The position numbers and the translations under genes were made by a program. Source: a virus. From it: a DNA stretch of 25,831 bases. The DNA is taken from positions 1-25,831 of the IMG/VR virus record IMGVR_UViG_3300017605_000687. The stretch is one strand, 5' to 3'. Of this stretch, positions 1-6,657 are shown piece by piece (position 1 is the first letter of the stretch; every line of letters begins with the position of its first letter). Below the pieces are notes generated by a model. The model saw only the letters and a program-made list of their open reading frames with translations, searched no databases and was not told where the DNA came from.

Positions 1-211
1 AGTCGCCCGCATAGTCGATCCACAGCGCGAACGGCAGCGCGATCCAAACGGACATACAGATGATGCACGCCAGCCCGCGCCCGATCCACGTCTCACTCTT
101 TGCCAGGCCGCGCAGCTTCACAAACACGGAAAACGGCCCCTCCTCGTCGGTGATCATCCGGCTCAGGCGGTAGACCGCCAGGCTGGCCAGCGCAAAGGTC
201 AGCGGCTGCAT
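1..211 (-). CDS. DUF1360-like small membrane protein (partial, C-terminus beyond left edge)
   Basis: The first 70 codons of a gene that runs off the left edge. The start has YRLSRMITDEEGPF and later GLACIICMSVWIALPFALW, the layout of the DUF1360 family (a YRL-RLI-T-EGPF motif, then a C-x2-C-x-SVW motif at the start of a membrane segment). Members are short integral membrane proteins of unknown function, common in phages and Gram-positive bacteria. The ATG lies inside the end of the upstream isomerase gene (13-base overlap), so it is the most distal visible gene of the late operon and is probably translated by coupling. Family assignment is from remembered motif similarity only. Confidence 0.6.
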   Translation of the reverse strand, partial: MQPLTFALASLAVYRLSRMITDEEGPFSVFVKLRGLAKSETWIGRGLACIICMSVWIALPFALWIDYAGD

Positions 212-696
212 AGCGCCTCAGTGAGCCAGTGCCCGATCGTCAGGTGGCAGTCCTCGATGATGCCGTAATGGGTATGCGGCACGCGGATAGTCACATTCGC
301 GTCGCTCTCCTTGCAAAGCGTACTCGTGACCAGCGCAGATCGGATGCGCTGCGCCCGTGCTTCCCGCAGCGCACCCTCGATATTCGGGCTGGCGCCGCTG
401 CACGAGAGACAGATCAGCGCATCATCGGTCCGCACGAGCCGGCTCAACTCCGCGCCCAAGCCAAGCGCATAATCGCGATCATTCGCCCACGCCGTCAGTA
501 CCGCCGGATTGCTGCCCAGCGCCTGTACGCGCCGCCCTGCCGCTTTGGACAGGTCGCAGGCCCAGTGCTGCGCGGTACTCGCGCTGCCGCCATTCCCAGC
601 AAGCCAGAGCGTGCCCTGGCAGGCCTGCACGAAGGCGAGCAGCGGTGCAATATCGAGGCGTGAGAGCGCCACTTTCAGCTCGTCGATGTAGTTCAT
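199..696 (-). CDS. gmhA: SIS-domain sugar-phosphate isomerase, GmhA-like
   Basis: A 165-residue SIS protein resembling D-sedoheptulose-7-phosphate isomerase, which makes D-glycero-D-manno-heptose 7-phosphate, the first step of ADP- and GDP-heptose synthesis. Visible motifs: AGNGGSAS (33-40), SCSGASPNI (98-106, the phosphate-binding SIS loop) and YGIIEDCHLTIGH (144-156, containing the His expected in the active site). It is somewhat shorter than typical GmhA (about 190 residues), mainly at the N-terminus. Where GmhA usually has Glu in the QHxAAEL helix this protein has Asp (QHWACDL), a conservative change at a position I believe is catalytic. Start codon overlaps the stop of the 55-residue gene (ATGA). 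Position next to an HddA-type kinase supports heptose rather than a DiaA-type role. Confidence 0.82.
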   Translation of the reverse strand: MNYIDELKVALSRLDIAPLLAFVQACQGTLWLAGNGGSASTAQHWACDLSKAAGRRVQALGSNPAVLTAWANDRDYALGLGAELSRLVRTDDALICLSCSGASPNIEGALREARAQRIRSALVTSTLCKESDANVTIRVPHTHYGIIEDCHLTIGHWLTEALCSR

Positions 697-860
697 GGCG
701 TGATGCGCTCCCAGATCGTGATCTTCTTACCCGCCCGATACACCCATGCGCCGATCCGCGCACCGTGGATCGCGTTCGCAAAACAGCGCGGCTGCCCAAA
801 GGCGTCCTGTGCGATCGTGCGCCCATAGCTCCGAATGCCCACCGCATACTCAGGCAGCAT
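693..860 (-). CDS. 55-residue hypothetical protein between kinase and isomerase
   Basis: A short open frame beginning at ATG 860-858 and ending in TGA at 695-693. Its start overlaps the end of the heptose kinase gene by 11 bases and its stop overlaps the isomerase start as ATGA, so it fills the gap between the two enzymes exactly. The product begins MLPEYAVGIR and contains several aromatic and basic residues; no motif or signal is recognised. The perfect fit on both sides, not similarity, is the reason for calling it a gene. Confidence 0.6.
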   Translation of the reverse strand: MLPEYAVGIRSYGRTIAQDAFGQPRCFANAIHGARIGAWVYRAGKKITIWERITP

Positions 861-1776
861 AGACGACACGGCAGCCCTCCACGCCTAACCGTATCGGCAC
901 ATGCCGCAGGCCCAGCGCCTGAGTGATCGCCTGGTGGCGCTCAGGTGGCGCGAGAAAGAGCAGGAATCCGCCGCCGCCGGCGCCGCAGAGCTTGCCGCCC
1001 CATGCGCCCTCGTCACGCGCAGTGCGATACCAATCATTCACTTGCCCATTGGCAATAAACCGGCGTTTAATCTTCCATGCTTTGTGCATAACTGCCGCAC
1101 ATATATCTAGCCGATCATACGGAAGCCAATATGCAAACTCTTTTGCTAACTCCGCCAGCCGCCGCACATCGTCCCGATCCTGCTGCTGGCTGGCCAGCAC
1201 CGCGCCCGCGTCGCCCTGTCGCGCCTGTCCGGTGTCGAGCAGCAGGCAGTGACTGCTCAGCGCGTCCAGGTCACATACGAGCGGCTTGACATCTACGCCA
1301 GCGCTGGTAAAGGACAGCAGGTTCAGGCCGCCATAGGCGGCGGTGTACTGGTCTTGCTTGCCGATCGGCGCGCCGAGATCGCCCAACTCCACGTCGCACG
1401 CCGTCTCAGCATACGTCGCCGCGACCTTGCCCGGTCGGAGCGCGGCCAGCAGACCCACCGTAAAGCTGCTGCTGCTGCCCAGTCCGCTTGACCCTGGAAT
1501 ATCGGCCATGCTCGTGACCTCGATCGCGGTCTCAATCTCGACCCGCTGAAGACATGCCCGCATGCGATCGTGCCGCAGCTCCGCCACGGTCGCGACATCC
1601 TCGGTCGCGCGATAGTGCGCTAAGACGCGCCCGGTAAATTCCTTTTTCACCGCGACCCAAACAAATTTATCAATGGCGGCCGCCACGCACGCGCCAGGCT
1701 CCTCTTGGTAGAAGCCGGGTCGGTCGCTGCCGCCGCCGACGAAGCTGATTCGGAGGGGTGTTTTGGTTAGTATCAT
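850..1776 (-). CDS. hddA: GHMP kinase, D-glycero-alpha-D-manno-heptose-7-phosphate kinase-like
   Basis: A 308-residue GHMP-family sugar kinase. The N-terminus MILTKTPLRISFVGGGSDRP and the loop DIPGSSGLGSSSSFTVGLL (92-110) match the HddA branch (heptose-7-phosphate 1-kinase of the GDP-D-glycero-alpha-D-manno-heptose pathway). The C-terminal CGAGGGGFLLFL is the usual GHMP motif 3. Start chosen at ATG 1776, because the family begins directly with the MIxTxTPxRISF strand; the frame is open 11 codons further upstream. HddA uses ATP to phosphorylate the anomeric hydroxyl of heptose 7-phosphate, the GmhA product. A fucokinase or other GHMP sugar kinase is the alternative. Follows a 127-base non-coding gap, so it may start a sub-operon. 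Confidence 0.82.
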   Translation of the reverse strand: MILTKTPLRISFVGGGSDRPGFYQEEPGACVAAAIDKFVWVAVKKEFTGRVLAHYRATEDVATVAELRHDRMRACLQRVEIETAIEVTSMADIPGSSGLGSSSSFTVGLLAALRPGKVAATYAETACDVELGDLGAPIGKQDQYTAAYGGLNLLSFTSAGVDVKPLVCDLDALSSHCLLLDTGQARQGDAGAVLASQQQDRDDVRRLAELAKEFAYWLPYDRLDICAAVMHKAWKIKRRFIANGQVNDWYRTARDEGAWGGKLCGAGGGGFLLFLAPPERHQAITQALGLRHVPIRLGVEGCRVVYAA

Positions 1777-1779
1777 ACG

Positions 1780-1790
1780 TGTGCTATACT
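1780..1790 (+). promoter_or_regulatory. TGTGCTATACT extended -10-like motif (plus strand)
   Basis: The 11-mer TGTGCTATACT reads as TGn plus a TATACT -10 hexamer, pointing rightward into the non-coding stretch 1791-1903. The same 11-mer occurs twice in promoter-like positions on the minus strand (20744-20754 and 20611-20621), and a one-base variant precedes the structured region at 19634. There is no good -35. It lies just outside the kinase start and would drive transcription antisense to the sugar cassette. Confidence 0.35.
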
Positions 1791-1903
1791 CTTTGCGAGC
1801 GCGAAACACGAACGGCCTTAGTGATTGTAGGCACTCAATCTAATGGCCTAGTGCGACTAGCCGGGAGTCCCCATGCCTAGCCCCATAATTGCTAGTCCCG
1901 CGC
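1791..1903 (+). other. Non-coding gap with two inverted repeats (possible small RNA)
   Basis: No credible reading frame in either direction. Contains an interrupted hairpin (GGCC-TTAG-ATTG near 1814-1828 pairing with CAAT-CTAA-GGCC near 1837-1848) and a second inverted repeat GACTAGC (1855-1861) / GCTAGTC (1891-1897). Directly preceded on the plus strand by the TGTGCTATACT motif. It could be a small antisense or regulatory RNA, or on the minus strand a structured spacer separating the glycosyltransferase from the heptose genes. Neither is shown. Confidence 0.3.
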
Positions 1904-2752
1904 TCACCACGTCTTATGCGCGAACAGGATCGGCTGTCCATCGAGCGTCGCGGTCTCTTTGACGCCCCATCCCCCGAACGGCGGCCCCAGCTCGCCCCAG
2001 TGGCCGTGTGTCGAGAACGATTGCGGCAGCACCACCCGCTCGAAGCCCTCATTGATGCACAGATTGAGCGTCCACTGCTGCACCGCGATGTGCGCGAAGT
2101 ACGGCGCGGTGTCGAGCCAGCGGCGCAGATACGCCTGCCAGAGCTTCAGCCAGGTTGAACGGGTGGCCACCACGCAGCCGGCGTTGCCGATCGGGTCGGC
2201 CGCGCTGGTGTGAAAGATGCGCCCGATCTCGTCCTCGCTGACTAAGGGCTGAATGCGGCACAGCTCGTTGATCATATTGTCGCCGCCCACCTTGGGCTCG
2301 TTCGGCCCGATGCCTATTTGGCCGTCCTGCCAGCCTTGCAGCCAGGCCCATTCGTCAGGACTGAAGGGCCGCTGCATCTTCACATCGCCATCGATACAGA
2401 TAATCACCGCATCGTCGGCGGTGTCCAGATACGGCAGCCAATTGCCGTGCTGAATGCAGCCGTTGCCGGGGTTGCCTAAGCTCCGATCGAGCATCCCGGC
2501 CGGGATGTGATAGCAGTTGACGCCATCGGGGCAATCCGGCCTTTCGCAGCCCACCAGGCCCAGCGCCACGCAGGCGGGTCTAGCGTGTTTTACCAGCAAC
2601 TCCAGCGTGCCGATCTCGGCCAGGCGCGGCAGATAGTTGTGGGTCGCGATCGTCGTGATGACTACTTCACGAACACCAGCCCCTGCCGTGTACTGAACGG
2701 GTGCGAGCCGTTCGCTCTGACCCAGATTGTCGCTTCGGTGTCGAGTCGCCAT
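1904..2752 (-). CDS. Glycosyltransferase-like protein (GT-A, DxD)
   Basis: Up to 282 residues. The core VVITTIATHNYLPRLAEIGTL, then VIICIDGDVKMQRPF, has the layout of a nucleotide-sugar GT-A transferase: an N-terminal strand-helix unit and an acidic DGD motif for metal and sugar nucleotide. The C-terminal half contains GGWGVKETATLDGQPILFAHKTW. The ATG at 2752 is preceded 8 bases upstream by GGAG, which supports this start, but it gives a 91-base overlap with the methyltransferase; a shorter product from a non-ATG codon near 2665 would begin directly at the first strand. Third transferase of the sugar cassette. Substrate unknown. Confidence 0.6.
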   Translation of the reverse strand: MATRHRSDNLGQSERLAPVQYTAGAGVREVVITTIATHNYLPRLAEIGTLELLVKHARPACVALGLVGCERPDCPDGVNCYHIPAGMLDRSLGNPGNGCIQHGNWLPYLDTADDAVIICIDGDVKMQRPFSPDEWAWLQGWQDGQIGIGPNEPKVGGDNMINELCRIQPLVSEDEIGRIFHTSAADPIGNAGCVVATRSTWLKLWQAYLRRWLDTAPYFAHIAVQQWTLNLCINEGFERVVLPQSFSTHGHWGELGPPFGGWGVKETATLDGQPILFAHKTW

Positions 2753-3219
2753 CCATGCTGCTCCAAAAGACTAATCCAGTACCCCTGCGGCTGACAGTTG
2801 ACATGGTGCCAGCCCGGAAAGCCCGGCGGCGCGGCGGTGAGAAAGAGTACGTCGCCGACCGCGAACGTGGCCAGGTAGTTGTCCTGGTACTGCGCCTCGA
2901 CGTGCTCCACGAACTCCATACACCAGATCAGGCCAAATGCGCGCGGCGGCGTGAACGGCCCGATCGTATAGTCGTGAATGATGACGTTCGGCCGCTCCAT
3001 ATACGGATCGCCGTCAACCCCCCACGCATCGTACCCGCGCTCCGCCGCCGCCTGTACCATCCCGCCCGGCCCACAGCCCACATCCAAAAATGAGTTTTTA
3101 CGAAACCGCACGGTCAGATAGTCGAGCGTCGCCGTGTCGATGTTGCTGTTGCCGAAATGGCCGCCCAGGTGCGGCGGGAGAAGGCGCTCTAGGTCGGTGA
3201 GCGGTTGATCGTCGGCCAT
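2662..3219 (-). CDS. Class I SAM-dependent methyltransferase
   Basis: 185 residues. Motif I is FLDVGCGPGG (44-53), followed by YDAWGVDGD (acidic end of strand 2) and WCMEFVEHV, then HHVNCQPQGYWISLLEQHGW, the usual Methyltransf_11/23 pattern of small sugar or lipid O-methyltransferases. Start ATG 3219 has a good ribosome site (GGAGG, 8 bases). It overlaps the upstream glycosyltransferase by 31 bases. Lying between glycosyltransferase genes, it probably methylates a sugar or the sugar-bearing acceptor. No DNA-methyltransferase (N/D)PPY motif is present, so DNA modification is unlikely. Confidence 0.8.
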   Translation of the reverse strand: MADDQPLTDLERLLPPHLGGHFGNSNIDTATLDYLTVRFRKNSFLDVGCGPGGMVQAAAERGYDAWGVDGDPYMERPNVIIHDYTIGPFTPPRAFGLIWCMEFVEHVEAQYQDNYLATFAVGDVLFLTAAPPGFPGWHHVNCQPQGYWISLLEQHGWRLDTEATIWVRANGSHPFSTRQGLVFVK

Positions 3220-3878
3220 CCGCGTTTCCTCCGCTCGTCATACAGCCGCCCATCGCGCTCGGATTGCGCCCGGCCCTCCTGATACACGCGATCGTCATCC
3301 CCGCCGAAATACGGATGGTCGTGAAACAATGTCGCCCAGGGCGCTTTGGCGTACAGGCGATCGGCGATCGCGCGCTGGCAGAGTTCCGTGTCCCCAAAGT
3401 TGTGATCGTACCAGGTGGGCCAGCCGCCATAGCGATCGAGCAGGCTGCGGCTGATCAGAAAATGACAGCTATGCTCCGTCTCATGATGCCCGTCGTTGAA
3501 GCCGACCATGCCCGGCCCATCACCAAACGTCTGCGCGTAGGCGCTATATGCGCGCTGTAACCAGTGCTGGCCCGGCAGCAGGTCGTTGGCAAGGTTGACC
3601 AGCAGCGGCGCGTTGGTGTTGTTCAGCCACTCCGATCCGGTTTTCAGCGCCCCCCAATACCCGACGCGCTGTGTTGGCGGCTTGGTCGACCACGTTACGC
3701 TACAGATCGAATCAACGCCTTGTGGTAATTTATCGAACATCCATTCGTATAACTCAGGATCGCCATCGACCACCAGGGTTAAGCGCCACTCGACATCGCC
3801 CGCCGTCGCCAGCAGTCGATTGACGTTGCGCACGGTCTGCTCAGGGCGGCCGCGACAGGGCATGATCGCGGCGATCAT
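3189..3878 (-). CDS. Glycosyltransferase family 2-like protein
   Basis: 229 residues from ATG 3878, which overlaps the stop of the preceding gene as ATGA; the frame is open further upstream but that part is a shadow of the neighbour. MIAAIMPCRGRPEQTVRNVNRLL is a GT2-type start, LTLVVDGDPELYEW carries an acidic motif, and LLVNLANDLLPGQHWLQRAY resembles the second acidic region of GT2 enzymes; a histidine- and aspartate-rich stretch near FHDHPYFGGDDDRVYQ follows. No membrane segments. The donor and acceptor cannot be told from sequence. It may act in tandem with the upstream GT2 fusion protein. Confidence 0.7.
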   Translation of the reverse strand: MIAAIMPCRGRPEQTVRNVNRLLATAGDVEWRLTLVVDGDPELYEWMFDKLPQGVDSICSVTWSTKPPTQRVGYWGALKTGSEWLNNTNAPLLVNLANDLLPGQHWLQRAYSAYAQTFGDGPGMVGFNDGHHETEHSCHFLISRSLLDRYGGWPTWYDHNFGDTELCQRAIADRLYAKAPWATLFHDHPYFGGDDDRVYQEGRAQSERDGRLYDERRKRGWPTINRSPT

Positions 3879-4936
3879 CGCCTGGGCCTCAGCGCCTTCG
3901 TCTGCGCGTCGGGCGTCAGCACGTCGGTCGGTTTCAGGATCGGCAGCGGAGATGGCGGCTCGGGGCCATCGAACACCGGAATCACGCGCACCGGGATGCC
4001 GTGCTCGAGGAGCCAGTCGGCCTGGTCGCGCGTGACATCCTTGTAGCGGTCGATCGCGTTGTTGCCCAGGCGGATCGCGCTGTGCCGATCGGGATAGTCC
4101 CACGTCTGGCTGCCGCGCTCGTCGCCCAGATACTCCACGCGCACCTTGCCATCCGCCATCTCGGCCGCCAGCGGGAAGGGCGCACCCATCGCGGCATCGC
4201 GCGCGACCCCCGCCAGATCGGCGTCGCCGCCGCAGCAGCTTGTCATTGGAATCTCTCCCTTGCTATCGCGATAGCGCACTAAGACCGCTTCCATGAGCGC
4301 GGGATCCCCGCCGTAGAAGCGCGTCATCCGATCGCCCTCGTAGACGCGGTAGGTAAAGATTGGCTGCGGCAGCCGATGCCCGCACACGCCCGCCATAGCG
4401 AGGCGCAGATGAAACGACCAATCCTCCCAGGCGTCCACGCCCTCGTCGTAGCCGCCCACCTGCAGCGCGAACTTGGTCGGAATAAGCGCGGTCACGACAT
4501 GGATGTTGTGATGCCGCATGTGGTTCTGCACGTACTCCGGCGCCGCGCGCAGCATCGTGCGCCCGTCACGTTCCAGCGTGTAGGCATCCCCGTAAATGTA
4601 CCCATGACCCCCGCGCCCGTACTCGCGCAGCAGGCTCTCGACCGCATGCGGCAGCAGGTAGTCATCGGCATCCAGGGGCAGGATGAACGCCCCGCGCGCG
4701 GCAGTGAGCGCGCGGTTGCGCGTGTGCGCTGGGCCTCTTCGTTCGCCATCGGACGGCAGGATCGTGACGTTCGCCATCGGCTGCACATCCGCCCCGCCGT
4801 CACATGCGATAATCATTTCGCAGCTTGAGGCCAGGCTCTGCCATGCGACGCTGGCCGCCGCAAGTCGGACGTGCTGCGCGTGGCGCGGCCCGCAGGGGGT
4901 GATGATCGAAACTAAGGGAGCCATCGGCGCCACCAT
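3875..4936 (-). CDS. GT2 glycosyltransferase fused to a small Cys-containing phage-type domain
   Basis: 353 residues in two parts. Residues 7-225 are a family-2 glycosyltransferase: LVSIITPCGPRHAQHVRLAAASV, IIACDGG, GPAHTRNRAL, the LDADDYL nucleotide-sugar and metal motif (88-94), and WEDWSFHLRLAMAG near 170-183. Residues 231-318 are different: a MTSCCGG start, then KVRVEYLGDERGSQTWDYP and SAIRLGNNAIDRYKDVTRDQADWLL. I associate this layout (V-x-YxG-x3-G-x-xTW, Y/I-R-x-G-N-N, K-x-V-x3-DAxxLL) with small phage head-region proteins; this is remembered resemblance, not a search result. The fusion suggests the transferase is brought to a virion or membrane partner. First transferase after the capsid gene; overlaps the 66-residue gene upstream. 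Confidence 0.75.
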   Translation of the reverse strand: MVAPMAPLVSIITPCGPRHAQHVRLAAASVAWQSLASSCEMIIACDGGADVQPMANVTILPSDGERRGPAHTRNRALTAARGAFILPLDADDYLLPHAVESLLREYGRGGHGYIYGDAYTLERDGRTMLRAAPEYVQNHMRHHNIHVVTALIPTKFALQVGGYDEGVDAWEDWSFHLRLAMAGVCGHRLPQPIFTYRVYEGDRMTRFYGGDPALMEAVLVRYRDSKGEIPMTSCCGGDADLAGVARDAAMGAPFPLAAEMADGKVRVEYLGDERGSQTWDYPDRHSAIRLGNNAIDRYKDVTRDQADWLLEHGIPVRVIPVFDGPEPPSPLPILKPTDVLTPDAQTKALRPRR

Positions 4937-5112
4937 GGCCGGCTAAACCGGCGGTAAAAGGCCGCTTCTGCTTTGGCGCGTGCCAACTCCTGACGAACAA
5001 TATGTGTTACGGCCGCGTCCAGATTTGGCGGGAGTCCTGGCACAAAATACATGGCAGGGTACTCAAACCAAAACTCGAGCTTTTTGTTAATGTCCCAATC
5101 GTCGCTGTACAT
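4912..5112 (-). CDS. 66-residue hypothetical protein after the capsid gene
   Basis: Starts at ATG 5112 behind AAGGAG that sits in the loop of a small hairpin (5113-5131). The product MYSDDWDINKKLEFWFEYPAMY...HIVRQELARAKAEAAFYRRFSRPWWRRWLP is aromatic-rich at the N-terminus and ends in a basic, Trp-rich tail. No family recognised. Its end overlaps the GT2 gene by 25 bases, so it is the first gene of the sugar cassette and may be coupled to it. Confidence 0.65.
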   Translation of the reverse strand: MYSDDWDINKKLEFWFEYPAMYFVPGLPPNLDAAVTHIVRQELARAKAEAAFYRRFSRPWWRRWLP

Positions 5113-5131
5113 GTCTGATCTCCTTTCAGAC
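5113..5131 (-). promoter_or_regulatory. Hairpin presenting the ribosome binding site of the 66-residue gene
   Basis: On the minus strand GTCTGA (5131-5126) pairs with TCAGAC (5118-5113), leaving AAGGAGA as the loop, directly before the ATG at 5112. The Shine-Dalgarno sequence is thus displayed in, or locked by, a 6-base-pair stem. This could tune translation of the sugar cassette relative to capsid. Confidence 0.45.
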
Positions 5132-5142
5132 CTCCGAGGTTA

Positions 5143-5200
5143 AGCGCGCGGCGGGTAGCGGAGTCTCCACCTTTTCGGGCCGTCGCCCTAGCCGCGCGCT
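5143..5200 (-). terminator. Long-stem inverted repeat after the capsid gene
   Basis: AGCGCGCGGC (5143-5152) and GCCGCGCGCT (5191-5200) form a perfect 10-bp stem with a 38-base arm, starting 8 bases after the capsid stop. There is no U-run, so it is either an mRNA-stabilising or partial-termination structure at the capsid/sugar-cassette border rather than a clear intrinsic terminator. Confidence 0.4.
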
Positions 5201-5208
5201 GCTTCGTC

Positions 5209-6624
5209 CTAGCTGTTCGGGTAGAAGTAGGGCACTGGGCTTGCCGGCAGGCCGCCGTTGACGTAGTACCCCGACGCCGGATCCCACTCGCGCTCGTGAA
5301 TGCTGTAGGTGTAGCGCAGGTTCTGGAACCTGGCCGCCAGAAACGGCGTGAGCAGAATCAGCCGCGGGCGCTCAACCACCTCGACCTGGACGCAGGTGTG
5401 CGTCGGGCTCAGCCGGCTAAACAGGAAGCGGCCGTTATCCAGCACCTCGAAGTAGCCGCCGGGGGCCATCCGGCTGGCGGCCGCCACCGCCTCGGCGTTC
5501 ATGTCGAAGTATTCCCAGAACAGACTGGGCTGGCCGTTGACGGTCATCGGCAGCATGTAGATGTCTGACTGGTAGGTGCCCACCACGCCGCCGGCCGCGA
5601 CGGTCTCACTTATCGTGTCGTCGATCACGACCTCGTACTCTTTGCCTTCGATCGGCAGCATGCGGTTGGTGCGCAGCCGATCGCGCATGTTGGTCTGCTC
5701 TTCGAGCGAGGAGGTGCGCACGATGCCGTAGCTGGTGGGGCAGCCGGTGGTGGCGTAGATGCACGGCCAGATTTGGGTGAGTGTCAGCCACGCGCCGTAG
5801 CGCATCGTAAACACCCACTTGACCTCCAGGCCCAGCTGCTCCGACAGGCGCTCCATATTGTTCACCGCGTTGGCCAGCAGGTTGTAGATCGTGCCGCCGG
5901 CGGTGTTGAGCGACGCGCCGTTGAAATCGACGATGAGGCTATCGACCGCCGCGCAGGCCTGCCCGGTTCTGGCGTCGCGCTTGCCGGTCGCGATCTGCCG
6001 ATCGAGGCCGTTGAACTGCTGGTAGCCCTGACTGCCGGCGGTGGTGATCGCGTTGCCGGTATACACGTTGCGGGCATAATCGCGGGCGTAGCCGTTGAAC
6101 AGCTCGGCGATCTTGTACTCGTACTCGGTCTGAAACACGCGCTGCCAGTTGATCGGCCCCGGCGTCGGCACATCGCCGCCCGGCTGGCCCAGCAGCACGT
6201 TATCGCGAAACTCGCCGCGATTGATGGTCTGGCCGGCGTACTTGATGTTCAGCACCTGGCTCATCCGCCCCTGCTGGCCGAAGGGGAAGGTCTGGGTGCA
6301 GGTCTTGAAACTGCCCACGGTTGGCCAGTCGGAGCACGCGGCGGTCGGCTCGTTGCCGGTGCTGGCGAGCTGCCCGGTCAGCACCGGGTACAGCTCGTTG
6401 GTGTTGACTGACTTCTGCACCGGGATGCGGCCCGCGATCCCCTTGGGCATGATCATCGCGTTGACGATCTGTTTGTTCAGGCCGGGGTAGCCGAGTAATC
6501 CGCCGGGGCCGTGCAGCGGCGTGCCGGCGGCTGTCCCGGCGTCTTTGAGTGCGGGCGATGCCGACGCCAGCCAGTTCATCATCTGGATAGCGTCGGGTGA
6601 AAGGGCTGGCATAGCACCAGGCAT
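5209..6624 (-). CDS. Major capsid protein, HK97-fold type
   Basis: 471 residues; expected to form the icosahedral shell. Placement directly after the protease-scaffold gene, length, and the internal pattern (long N-terminal arm, a central VKWVFTMRYGAWLTLTQIW region, then KEYEVVIDD, a loop with DIYMLPMTVNGQPSLFWEYF, and a late RLILLTPFLAARFQNLRYT strand) fit phage major capsid proteins. Start ATG 6624 has AGGAG 8 bases upstream, the standard strong signal of a highly made protein. Residues 34-49 read GTPLHGPGGLLGYPGL, and 15 of these 16 residues also occur at 9-24 of the protease. No sequence-level proof of the HK97 fold; judged from gene order and overall look. Confidence 0.85.
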   Translation of the reverse strand: MPGAMPALSPDAIQMMNWLASASPALKDAGTAAGTPLHGPGGLLGYPGLNKQIVNAMIMPKGIAGRIPVQKSVNTNELYPVLTGQLASTGNEPTAACSDWPTVGSFKTCTQTFPFGQQGRMSQVLNIKYAGQTINRGEFRDNVLLGQPGGDVPTPGPINWQRVFQTEYEYKIAELFNGYARDYARNVYTGNAITTAGSQGYQQFNGLDRQIATGKRDARTGQACAAVDSLIVDFNGASLNTAGGTIYNLLANAVNNMERLSEQLGLEVKWVFTMRYGAWLTLTQIWPCIYATTGCPTSYGIVRTSSLEEQTNMRDRLRTNRMLPIEGKEYEVVIDDTISETVAAGGVVGTYQSDIYMLPMTVNGQPSLFWEYFDMNAEAVAAASRMAPGGYFEVLDNGRFLFSRLSPTHTCVQVEVVERPRLILLTPFLAARFQNLRYTYSIHEREWDPASGYYVNGGLPASPVPYFYPNS

Positions 6625-6657
6625 AGCGTCGTCTCCTTACGTCGGTTAAGCGATCGG

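Noticed and set aside
2662-3219. DNA methyltransferase for phage genome protection
   Set aside because: Has the small class I fold motifs but no NPPY/DPPY catalytic motif and sits among glycosyltransferases.
5773-6411. 212-codon plus-strand frame opposite the capsid gene
   Set aside because: Shadow frame typical of GC-rich coding DNA.
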